Below are positions 7,323 to 14,721 of a stretch of DNA of 64,000 bases, piece by piece (position 1 is the first letter of the stretch; each line of letters starts with the position of its first letter). The notes below the pieces were generated by a model. It was not told where the DNA came from and made no database searches. It saw nothing but the letters and a program-made list of their open reading frames with translations. Location of the stretch: contig OZ243941.1 in NCBI GenBank assembly GCA_965214205.1, positions 1,116,001-1,180,000 of the forward strand, given 5' to 3'. The DNA comes from G963663315 sp965214205. Its GTDB lineage: Bacteria; Pseudomonadota; Gammaproteobacteria; Arenicellales; Poriferihabitantaceae. The position numbers and the translations under genes are program-made.

Positions 7323-7323
7323 A
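7297..7323. repeat. 27-bp direct repeat, right boundary of XRE-PIN cassette
   Basis: Exact copy of 5556-5582, spanning the last eight codons and stop of the PIN gene plus one base. The interval between the copies, about 1.7 kb, contains only the XRE and PIN genes with their promoter and operator. Confidence 0.8.
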
Positions 7324-7397
7324 AAAGAGAGGGCAGGGTGACGGGAGCAAGGGGGTGGCTTTCGATATGTGGGTGGGTGCGGGGGGAGTAGTACGCT

Positions 7398-9002
7398 TCA
7401 GCCGTTTGCCGTGCTGACTTCTTGTTGCTGGAATATCACGGGTAGTTCCTGTAGCGCTATTTTGCCGAGCGGGGTGCGTGGGAGTTCTTCGACGACGGCG
7501 ACTCGTGTGATGCGGTTGTGGGACGATACCAGCGCGTTGTATTCTCTGAGCACTTTGCGGGCATCGGTGGCCGGGTTGTCGCTGTCCATGGCGAGTACAC
7601 AGACTGGCTTCATATCGACTTCCAGTACGCCGGCTTCCTTGATCGCGGGATTTCGTTCCAGCAGAGTCTCTAACTCTTCCGGGTAGACGTTCTTGCCAGC
7701 CTCGGTCACGATCAATCGTTTCGAGCGGCCGGTCAGGGTGACTCGTCCTGCGGTGTCGATGTGGCCGAGGTCTCCGGTCTTGAACCAGCCGTCCTCAATG
7801 GCCTGTGCGGTTTGCGTGGCATCCTCGTAGCCGAGCATGATGTTGGGGCCTTTGATCCAGATTTCTCCCTGACCGCTTGTGTCGGGTTGGTTGACTCGTA
7901 CCTGAACGTGTTGTACGGGTTTGCCAACGCTTTCCAGAGCATCATCGAAGTTGTCCTGAATGCAGGCCAGGGGCGAAGTTTCAGTGAGGCCGTAGCCCTG
8001 GCGCAACGGAAAACCGAGATCGTGGTAGTAGCGTGTGATTTGTCCGTCCAGGCGGGAACCGCCACTGACCCAGGTCTTGATTCGTCCTCCCAGCCGTTTA
8101 CGCAGGGGCGCGTTGAGGTATTGTCGCAGTCCGATAGGGGCAGCTTTGAGTACCCGGCGGTAGAGGGCCAGAGCCTTGCCGCCTTCCGAGAACTTCTTTT
8201 CCAGTCCCAGCATCACGTTGCGGAATAATCGCGGGACGGCGATGACTACGGTGATTTTTTCTTCCTGCAGGGTGGCGACGATTTCTGTCGCTGCCAGGAC
8301 CTTTGGCGTTACCAGTGTAGAACCGGAGTAATAAGGGAGGTTGACATTGGCGGTAATGCCCATGGCATGTGAGAACGGCAGCAGGGAGATGAATCGGTCA
8401 GTGGAGTCGAACGTTTCAATATTGACTGCGGCCAGTACGTTGGTAGACAGGTTGGCATGGGACAGGCGCACCACCTTGGGGTTTCCGGTACTGCCGGAGG
8501 TATAGATCCGGGCCGCCACGGCATTCGGGTCGTCCGCTGGTGGTATCGTGTTTTCGGCGGCGGCCAGTTGTGCGTCTCTATCCAGAGTAATCTCCATGCG
8601 GGGTTCGTGAGCCAGGCTGGAATCGTGCACCAGCATAATGTCCGGCTGAATCGCTTCGATCTGGGCGCTGATCTCGTGGTCGCTGTTACCAATGTGAATC
8701 GGGGCGATCATGCAGCCCACACGCCATGCGGCCAGGGCAGCGACGGTCCATTCCGGACCGTTGGGGGCGGTGATGCCCACTGTAGCTCCTGCCTCGATCC
8801 CGGATTTCCGCAGTTTTTGTGCGGTGACCAGAGCAGCCTGGTGGATCTGGTGGTATTGCACTTCTCTGCGGCCTTCGGGCTGGCGGCATATCCAGGCGGT
8901 ATGATCACCATGCCGCAACAGGGAGGGTTCGATCAGTTTCCAGAGATTGCTGGTCATGGTAGATTCCGGGGTATCCGTTGACTGTCTGGCGGCAGTATTC
9001 AT
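7398..9002 (-). CDS. AMP-dependent acyl-CoA synthetase/ligase
   Basis: Class I adenylate-forming enzyme that activates a carboxylic acid as acyl-AMP and then as acyl-CoA. Seen: phosphate-binding loop IYTSGSTGNPKVV, the GYGLTETSP motif, TGDLGHID, a conserved Arg in LTGRSKRLIV and the C-terminal lysine in TPLGKIALQ. The frame is open to 9302 but that part would overlap the divergent gene starting at 9081. I use the ATG at 9002 (534 residues); a second ATG at 8957 begins MTSNLWKLIEP and is equally plausible. Substrate unknown. It is transcribed divergently from the enolase-superfamily gene, with about 80 bp between. Confidence 0.85.
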   Translation of the reverse strand: MNTAARQSTDTPESTMTSNLWKLIEPSLLRHGDHTAWICRQPEGRREVQYHQIHQAALVTAQKLRKSGIEAGATVGITAPNGPEWTVAALAAWRVGCMIAPIHIGNSDHEISAQIEAIQPDIMLVHDSSLAHEPRMEITLDRDAQLAAAENTIPPADDPNAVAARIYTSGSTGNPKVVRLSHANLSTNVLAAVNIETFDSTDRFISLLPFSHAMGITANVNLPYYSGSTLVTPKVLAATEIVATLQEEKITVVIAVPRLFRNVMLGLEKKFSEGGKALALYRRVLKAAPIGLRQYLNAPLRKRLGGRIKTWVSGGSRLDGQITRYYHDLGFPLRQGYGLTETSPLACIQDNFDDALESVGKPVQHVQVRVNQPDTSGQGEIWIKGPNIMLGYEDATQTAQAIEDGWFKTGDLGHIDTAGRVTLTGRSKRLIVTEAGKNVYPEELETLLERNPAIKEAGVLEVDMKPVCVLAMDSDNPATDARKVLREYNALVSSHNRITRVAVVEELPRTPLGKIALQELPVIFQQQEVSTANG

Positions 9003-9080
9003 CACAATTAGACCATAAACCCCGGGGTGGGACAATGAAAGACGGGGCGCTCTTTGTGGAAAAGATGAGGCAATGCAAGC

Positions 9081-10205
9081 ATGAAGATTGACAGAATTGA
9101 ATCCTTCAGTACGACTGATGTCGGGCTGGTTCGGGTGACGACTGACTCCGGTGATCAGGGTTGGGGGCAGGTTTCTACATACAATGCAGACATCACCGCG
9201 ACGGTCCTGCACCGTCAGGTGGCCCCCTGGGCGCTGGGGCGCGATGTTTCCGACCTGTCCGGGCTGGGTGATCTGTTCGATCTGGTTTTTGAGAAGGAGC
9301 ACAAGTTTCCCGGTTCCTATCTGTGTCGCGCGGTTTGCGGAGTCGATACTGCATTATGGGATCTGCACGGCAAGATAGAGGGCAAGTCGGTATGTCAGTT
9401 GCTCGGCGGCAGCCCGCGCCCGCTACGTGTGTATGCTTCCAGCATGAGTCGGGATATTACGCCACAGGATGAGGCCGAGCGCTTTGATCGGTTGCGTGAC
9501 AAACACGGTTATGATGCGTTCAAATTCAGGGTTGGAGCCGAGTGCGGACGCAATCAGGATCAGTGGCCGGGTCGCTCGGAAGAAATCGTGGCGGCGGTCA
9601 GGAAAACGCTGGGTGATGACGTTGATCTGCTGGTTGACGGCAACAGTTGTTACCGGCCCGAAAAGGCAATCGAACTGGGCCGGATGCTGGAGGATTATGG
9701 TATCTGCCACTTCGAGGAACCCTGCCCCTATTGGGAGTACGAATGGACCAGACAGGTCACCGATGCCTTGTCGATTGATGTTACAGGAGGCGAGCAGGAC
9801 AACAATCTGGCGTTATGGAAATATATGATCGATAACGATACGGTTGATATTTATCAGCCCGACATCTGTTACATGGGGGGTATCGAGCGTACCCTGCGGG
9901 TAGTCAAAATGGCGGCGGACGCCGGGAAAACGATTACTCCCCATGCGGCCAATCTCTCACTGGTCACGATATTCACGCTGCACCTGATGGGGGCAATCGA
10001 AAATGCTGGCCCTTATGTCGAGTTTTCGATTGAGGAGGCGGACTATTATCCCTGGCAATACGGTGTCTATGAGGATTTTCCGGTGGCCAGAGACGGCAAG
10101 GCGCAAATCCCGGAAGGCCCCGGCTGGGGTATCCGGGTTTGTTCATCCTGGCTGGAGAAATCAACCTGGCAGGTCAGTGAAGCGTCCGAAAACACGAAAA
10201 AATGA
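9081..10205 (+). CDS. Mandelate racemase/muconate lactonizing (enolase superfamily) enzyme
   Basis: Enolase-superfamily dehydratase or racemase that abstracts the proton alpha to a carboxylate using a Mg2+-stabilised enolate. The 374 residues show the N-terminal capping domain and a barrel with K-F-R at the lysine motif (AFKFRVG, about 149-155), metal ligands in LLVDGNS, HFEEPCP and TGGEQDN, then DIYQPDICYMGG and a catalytic-type His in TPHAANLS. The K-x-R motif in place of K-x-K points to an acid-sugar dehydratase-like branch but does not fix the substrate. It precedes a PotD-like binding protein and a BCCT carrier, so its substrate may be one of the compounds they import. Confidence 0.85.
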   Translation: MKIDRIESFSTTDVGLVRVTTDSGDQGWGQVSTYNADITATVLHRQVAPWALGRDVSDLSGLGDLFDLVFEKEHKFPGSYLCRAVCGVDTALWDLHGKIEGKSVCQLLGGSPRPLRVYASSMSRDITPQDEAERFDRLRDKHGYDAFKFRVGAECGRNQDQWPGRSEEIVAAVRKTLGDDVDLLVDGNSCYRPEKAIELGRMLEDYGICHFEEPCPYWEYEWTRQVTDALSIDVTGGEQDNNLALWKYMIDNDTVDIYQPDICYMGGIERTLRVVKMAADAGKTITPHAANLSLVTIFTLHLMGAIENAGPYVEFSIEEADYYPWQYGVYEDFPVARDGKAQIPEGPGWGIRVCSSWLEKSTWQVSEASENTKK

Positions 10206-10238
10206 TATTTTTTACGTAGTAAAGTTTGCCAAAATTGG

Positions 10239-10258
10239 ACCATGTAGTCTACAATGGT
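10239..10258. promoter_or_regulatory. Near-palindromic site upstream of the binding-protein gene
   Basis: The core 10244-10252 is GTAG-T-CTAC with flanking ACCAT and ATGGT, offset by one extra base on the right. It lies about 100 bp before the binding-protein gene and could be an operator, for example for a GntR-type regulator. No regulator gene is adjacent. Confidence 0.35.
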
Positions 10259-10354
10259 GTAGATTTTGTGAAATTGCTGATCGGGTATCGCTCTGGTGAT
10301 TGTTCCCGCAGACAATATTGGCAGGCCCGGAAATTTTACTTCAGGAGATAGAGA

Positions 10355-11455
10355 ATGTTGCGAATCGGTTTGAATTTCCTTAAAAAAACAGCTTCATTGT
10401 TCGTCCTGGTTCTGTTTTTTTGTGGGAGTGTGTATGCACATCGGGATTTAACGGTGGTGGACTGGGGCGGGGATCTGGCGCGCGCCCACATGCAGGCATG
10501 GATCGTGCCCTGGGAAAAAGAGAACAGTAAATCAGCGGAGCTGGTGTATTACGGTGGAGGGATCAAGGAAATCCGGGATCAGGTCAATACCACCAACGTG
10601 ACTTGGGATGTGATTGACATGGAATACTCCGATCTCATCCAGGCTTGTGACGAGGGACTGCTGGAGAAATTCGATCATTCCACACTGCCCGGCCCTGACA
10701 ACGATTTTGTCGAGGGCGCTTTGGGGAATGAGTGCGGAGTTGGCATTTACACATGGGCTACGGTTTATGCCTATGACACGGAAGCCTTCGCTGACGGTCA
10801 GCCAACGAGCATTGCTGATTTTTTCAATATACGGGATTTTCCGGGCAAGAGGGGGTTGCGAAGAGACCCGCGCGGAACCATGGAATGGGCGCTGATGGCG
10901 GCTGGTATTCCGGCAGATCAGGTATATGCTGAATTAGCTACCGAAGAAGGCCTGAATCTGGCCTTTGCCTCGCTTGACAGGCTGAAATCGAATATTGTGT
11001 GGTGGAGTTCGGGAGGCGAACCTGTACAGTTGCTGAAAGACGATACGGTCACCATGACGGCTGCCTGGAACGGGCGAGTGCACCGGCCGATGACGGAGGA
11101 CGGCGAGCCGATAGATATTGTCTGGGACGGTCAGTTGTGGGAGATGGAGTTTCTCGCCATCACGAAAGGCAGTCGCAATCTTGAAAACGCGAAACAGTTC
11201 ATTTCGTATGCGACCAGCGCCAGGGGGATGACTGAAGTGGTCCGCTATATCCCGTATGGCCCGGTCAGGAAGTCGGCCCAGGAAGACGTTCCTGAAGAGG
11301 TCAGACCCTACCTGCCCGCGGAAAACATGTCGGACACGTCATTACGCTTCGATTCGCAATGGTGGGCAAATAATATCGACCCGATCCGGGAGAGATTCGA
11401 GCAGTGGATAGCGCCTTCAGGACTTGATGTGCAGGAACGCGGCGCACGCTTCTGA
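10355..11455 (+). CDS. Extracellular solute-binding protein, PotD/PotF-like
   Basis: Periplasmic binding protein of the polyamine (COG0687) type, 366 residues. A Sec signal peptide covers about residues 1-29 (basic start, hydrophobic FVLVLFFCGSVYA, cleavage after VYA). The mature start, RDLTVVDWGGDLARAHMQAW, and internal WDVIDMEYSDL and GVGIYTWATVYAYD blocks are typical of the family, and WWSSGGEPVQLL resembles the ligand-binding region. The start has a purine-rich upstream GGAGA. No ABC permease or ATPase genes accompany it; the next gene, 33 bp on, is a BCCT secondary carrier, an unusual partner for a binding protein. A cationic ligand such as a polyamine or betaine-like amine is inferred. 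Confidence 0.82.
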   Translation: MLRIGLNFLKKTASLFVLVLFFCGSVYAHRDLTVVDWGGDLARAHMQAWIVPWEKENSKSAELVYYGGGIKEIRDQVNTTNVTWDVIDMEYSDLIQACDEGLLEKFDHSTLPGPDNDFVEGALGNECGVGIYTWATVYAYDTEAFADGQPTSIADFFNIRDFPGKRGLRRDPRGTMEWALMAAGIPADQVYAELATEEGLNLAFASLDRLKSNIVWWSSGGEPVQLLKDDTVTMTAAWNGRVHRPMTEDGEPIDIVWDGQLWEMEFLAITKGSRNLENAKQFISYATSARGMTEVVRYIPYGPVRKSAQEDVPEEVRPYLPAENMSDTSLRFDSQWWANNIDPIRERFEQWIAPSGLDVQERGARF

Positions 11456-11488
11456 CAACCGAATGACCCCTCTTATGGAGTGTAAAGT

Positions 11489-13135
11489 ATGCAACAACCA
11501 AAAATAGACAAGGTAATATTCTGGACGGCCCTGATCGTTATCGTCACGCTTGTCACGCCTCTGGTTTTGTTCGAGGAAGGCGCCAAGAGTGTTCTTGGAG
11601 TGTTGTTCAATTTCGCCACCAAGCAGCTTGGCTGGAGCTTTCTATGGTTTACGATTGGCACATTCTTCATCCTCGCATGGCTTGCCTTGGGTCGATTCGG
11701 GAATGTGCGTTTCGGCGGACCGGACGCGCGCCCGCAATTCAAGATGACAAGCTGGGTCGCCATGCTGTTCTGCGCCGGTATTGGCGCAAGCGTCATGTAC
11801 TGGGGCGCGATTGAGTGGGCTTACTACTATTCCGGCCCGCCGTTCGGTATTGAGCCGAAAACGGCGGAAGCGGCTGAGTGGGCCTCCATGTACGGCCTTT
11901 TCCACTGGGGTTTCACCGCCTGGGCGGTTTATTGCATTCCGACACTGCCATTGGCCTACATGCTATGGAACAAAAAACGGGCGGTACTGCGATTGTCTGC
12001 CGCCTGCGCTCCTGTAATCGGAGAAAACGCCGCAGCCGGGTGGCCCGGAAAAATTATCGATGTCCTGTTCATGTTCGGCCTGATCGGGGGTATTGGCACC
12101 TCCATGGGCCTGGGGACGCCCATGCTGTCCGCCGGCCTCTCCGAATTACTGGGTGTCGAGCGCAGTTTCGCGCTGGATGTGGCCGTGGTAGTGGTATGGG
12201 GAATCATCTTCGGCGCCAGCGTCTACTCAGGTCTGGAAAAGGGCATCAAGGTTTTGAGTGACATCAACCTGTGGTTGATTATCGTCATTCTCGGGTTTAC
12301 CTTCCTGTTTGGTCCGACCGTCTTTATATTGTCCACTTTCACCAACAGCATGGGGCTGTTGATGTCCAATTTCGTTGAAATGAGTTTCTGGACGGACCCG
12401 ATAGCCGAGGGCGGATTCCCGCAGGGCTGGACGATTTTCTACTGGGCATGGTGGATTGCTTATGCGCCGTTCATGGGGCTGTTTGTGGCGCGTATTTCTT
12501 ATGGCCGCACTATCCGTCAGTTGATTGTCGCTGAAGTGGTCGGAGGTTCTCTGGGTTGCTGGCTGTTTTTCGCCATACTGGGAAATACCGGAATGTATTT
12601 CCAACTGAATGACATGGTCCCGATCAGCGATATTCTCGCCAATCAGGATGGCGCGGCGGCCGTTATCGCCACCATTGTCGGAGTCGGGCAGAACGCCTCG
12701 TTCTTCGGTATCGGGATTGGCTTTGTGGCTCCTCTTCTGCTGGTGGTGTTCATCGTGCTGGCCTTTATATTCGGCGCGACGACCCTGGATTCATCCGCCT
12801 TCACTTTGTCCTCTGTCGCCACCGAAGAGCAGGAAGACGCCAATACCGAACCGGCCAGATGGCATCGTTTGTTCTGGGCCTTTATTCTTGCCGCAGTTTC
12901 ACTGGCATTGATGTATCTCGGCGGCCTGAAACCCCTGCAGACTGCATCCATCGTAGTCGGTCTGCCGCTGATGGTCATTCTGGTTATCATGACCATGTCG
13001 TTCTTCCGGTGGTTGAATGAGGATTATCCGGAACAGAACCAGATTGATGTGATTGATCTGCAACCGCAGCAAGACCCCGGCGCTGTGGCGGTTTCTCACT
13101 CAACAGAGTCTCAGGAAGCCGACAAAACCAGTTAA
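11489..13135 (+). CDS. BCCT-family transporter (betaine/choline/carnitine type)
   Basis: Sodium- or proton-coupled secondary carrier for quaternary ammonium and related compounds, 548 residues with about 12 membrane segments. Seen: GAIEWAYYYSGPPFG (aromatic betaine-binding region of TM4), GIGTSMGLGTPMLSAG, and the family signature around WTIFYWAWWIAYAPFMGLFVARIS. The cytoplasmic C-terminal tail is short and polar, without the long osmosensory basic helix of BetP. The gene follows the PotD-like binding protein closely and precedes an Hsp20 gene, and probably lies in the same transcript. Whether it serves osmoprotection or catabolism is not shown; the enzymes around it favour catabolism. Confidence 0.92.
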   Translation: MQQPKIDKVIFWTALIVIVTLVTPLVLFEEGAKSVLGVLFNFATKQLGWSFLWFTIGTFFILAWLALGRFGNVRFGGPDARPQFKMTSWVAMLFCAGIGASVMYWGAIEWAYYYSGPPFGIEPKTAEAAEWASMYGLFHWGFTAWAVYCIPTLPLAYMLWNKKRAVLRLSAACAPVIGENAAAGWPGKIIDVLFMFGLIGGIGTSMGLGTPMLSAGLSELLGVERSFALDVAVVVVWGIIFGASVYSGLEKGIKVLSDINLWLIIVILGFTFLFGPTVFILSTFTNSMGLLMSNFVEMSFWTDPIAEGGFPQGWTIFYWAWWIAYAPFMGLFVARISYGRTIRQLIVAEVVGGSLGCWLFFAILGNTGMYFQLNDMVPISDILANQDGAAAVIATIVGVGQNASFFGIGIGFVAPLLLVVFIVLAFIFGATTLDSSAFTLSSVATEEQEDANTEPARWHRLFWAFILAAVSLALMYLGGLKPLQTASIVVGLPLMVILVIMTMSFFRWLNEDYPEQNQIDVIDLQPQQDPGAVAVSHSTESQEADKTS

Positions 13136-13170
13136 ATCCAGCAAGTTGGATATCAAATACGGAGAACATC

Positions 13171-13617
13171 ATGTCACAGAGAATAAGCTCGCCATTCGGC
13201 ACAATCATTATCGATCAGGACGATGTGGGCGGTCTGATCAAAACCATCGGCAGTGACGGCGAGAAGAGAGAGCGCCGTCATGAGCCGGTTTCTATCACTC
13301 CCAATGTTGATATTTACGAGGACAATGAAGCCCTGAAGTTGTGGATGGATCTGCCCGGAGTCGACAAGGACAGCATTCAGGTGACCGTATCCGGGAATGC
13401 GCTGACGGTCAATGCCCGCACCCGGCAATTGAATCTGGAGGGTGGACACTGGGTGCGCCATGAGAGGCCGGTCGGGAATTTCGTGCGTCACCTCCGGTTC
13501 GGTTCGGAGCTTGATGGAGGCGGTGTGGTCGCCAACTACGCGGATGGGACCCTGATACTGACCATTGCGAAACCAAAGCAGTCTGAAGCCAGAAACATCG
13601 AAGTCAATATTCAGTAA
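13171..13617 (+). CDS. Small heat-shock protein, Hsp20/alpha-crystallin family
   Basis: ATP-independent cytoplasmic holdase that binds unfolding proteins. At 148 residues it is a typical bacterial sHsp: a short N-terminal arm, then an alpha-crystallin domain from about residue 40 (SITPNVDIYEDNEALKLWMDLPGVDKDSIQVTV with the family's A/L-x-x-x-LPG pattern), a central RHERPVGNFVRHLRF strand and a C-terminal GTLILTIAKP. A classical I-x-I tail appears only as IEVNI. The ATG at 13171 has GGAG upstream. The gene follows the BCCT gene by 35 bp, so stress-linked or cotranscribed expression is possible. No CIRCE or sigma-32 promoter was recognised. Confidence 0.9.
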   Translation: MSQRISSPFGTIIIDQDDVGGLIKTIGSDGEKRERRHEPVSITPNVDIYEDNEALKLWMDLPGVDKDSIQVTVSGNALTVNARTRQLNLEGGHWVRHERPVGNFVRHLRFGSELDGGGVVANYADGTLILTIAKPKQSEARNIEVNIQ

Positions 13618-13686
13618 GCCGGTTATCGGATAGTCCCGCAACCGTAATTTTTTGCCGCAAAACGAGTTCCCTCAACCAGTCTGAAG

Positions 13687-14712
13687 TTGCCAGATCAGGC
13701 GCCAAAAAAAGACCGCGAGACTCAGCGGAAACTTGACCGCATGAACAGCGGCCTTTACTGGTGGGGCGTGCCGACGCTTTTTCGTTGCCCCCATGATCCG
13801 GACCCTGAAAACTGTGACATTGCGCTGGTGGGAGTACCGCACAGTACCGGTAATGGCACGACCGAGCGGGACCAGCATCTGGGTCCCAGGGCGGTGCGTG
13901 ACATGTCTGCGCTGGGTCGCCGGGTACACATGGAATTCGGATCGGACCCGTGGCGGCAATGCCGGATCCATGATCTGGGTGATGTGGCGTTGCCCGAGGC
14001 CAACCATAATGAACAGTGTATCCAGCGGATCACCGATTTCTACAAAAACATTGACGATGCGGGAGCAAGACCGGTTTCGGTTGGCGGAGACCATTCGGTG
14101 ACCGGCGGCATCCTTCAGGCCATTGCCGGTAAGGACGCGAAGCTCACCGGAGGCCGGAAGACAACCCTGCTGCATTTTGACGCTCATACCGACGCATTTC
14201 ACCACATCGACCATTTTCTGGGCGCGGTGAAGTCGGCGGCGCACTGGGCCAGTTATCTGGTGCGCGATGGTCATGTCAACCCGCATAACAGCGTCCAGGT
14301 TGGCATACGCGGTAACCCACGCACCCTGGACTGGCTCGAACCGAGTTATGACCTCGGTTACGAGGTGATCGATATCAAGCGTTTCCGGCAAATCGGGGTA
14401 GACAACGCCATCGAGATCATCAACCGGAGAATCGGCGATGAACCCGTCTACATTACCTTTGACCTGGATGCGCTGGATACCACGGTGGCGCCCGGAGTGG
14501 CCAATCTCGAAGCCGGAATCGAAGGTCTGTTCATCGACGAAACGATGAAAATGCTGCGCTCGGTGCGGGGTAAAAATATCATCGGCGGTGATGTGGTCTG
14601 CCTGATGCCGACCAAGGACTCGCCAAACAAGCAGACTTCACTGGTGGCGATGTCCATCCTGTTCGAGATCATATCGTTGATTGCCGACAACATGGCCAGC
14701 CAGCAATCCTGA
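13687..14712 (+). CDS. Agmatinase/arginase-family ureohydrolase
   Basis: Mn2+-dependent hydrolase that releases urea from guanidino compounds (agmatine, guanidinobutyrate, arginine and relatives). All family motifs are present: GGDHSVTGG (about residues 134-142), LLHFDAHTDAF (about 162-172) and TFDLDALDTTVAPG (about 256-269), supplying the His and Asp metal ligands. The marked start is TTG at 13687; an ATG at 13741, giving 323 residues and beginning MNSGLYWWGVPT, fits the family length as well and may be the true start. Together with the PotD-like protein and the BCCT carrier upstream it suggests catabolism of an imported guanidino or amine compound. It converges with acnA, with 9 bp between stops. 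Confidence 0.87.
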   Translation: MPDQAPKKDRETQRKLDRMNSGLYWWGVPTLFRCPHDPDPENCDIALVGVPHSTGNGTTERDQHLGPRAVRDMSALGRRVHMEFGSDPWRQCRIHDLGDVALPEANHNEQCIQRITDFYKNIDDAGARPVSVGGDHSVTGGILQAIAGKDAKLTGGRKTTLLHFDAHTDAFHHIDHFLGAVKSAAHWASYLVRDGHVNPHNSVQVGIRGNPRTLDWLEPSYDLGYEVIDIKRFRQIGVDNAIEIINRRIGDEPVYITFDLDALDTTVAPGVANLEAGIEGLFIDETMKMLRSVRGKNIIGGDVVCLMPTKDSPNKQTSLVAMSILFEIISLIADNMASQQS

Positions 14713-14721
14713 CCGGCCGGG

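Noticed and set aside
9003..9302. N-terminal extension of the acyl-CoA synthetase frame to 9302
   Set aside because: It overlaps over 200 bp of the divergent enolase-superfamily gene, which has clear family sequence from its first residues, and the extra residues show no ligase similarity.
13618..13686. Possible terminator after the Hsp20 gene (CGGTT...AACCG then a T run)
   Set aside because: The stem is only 5 bp with a 15-base loop, too weak to support.
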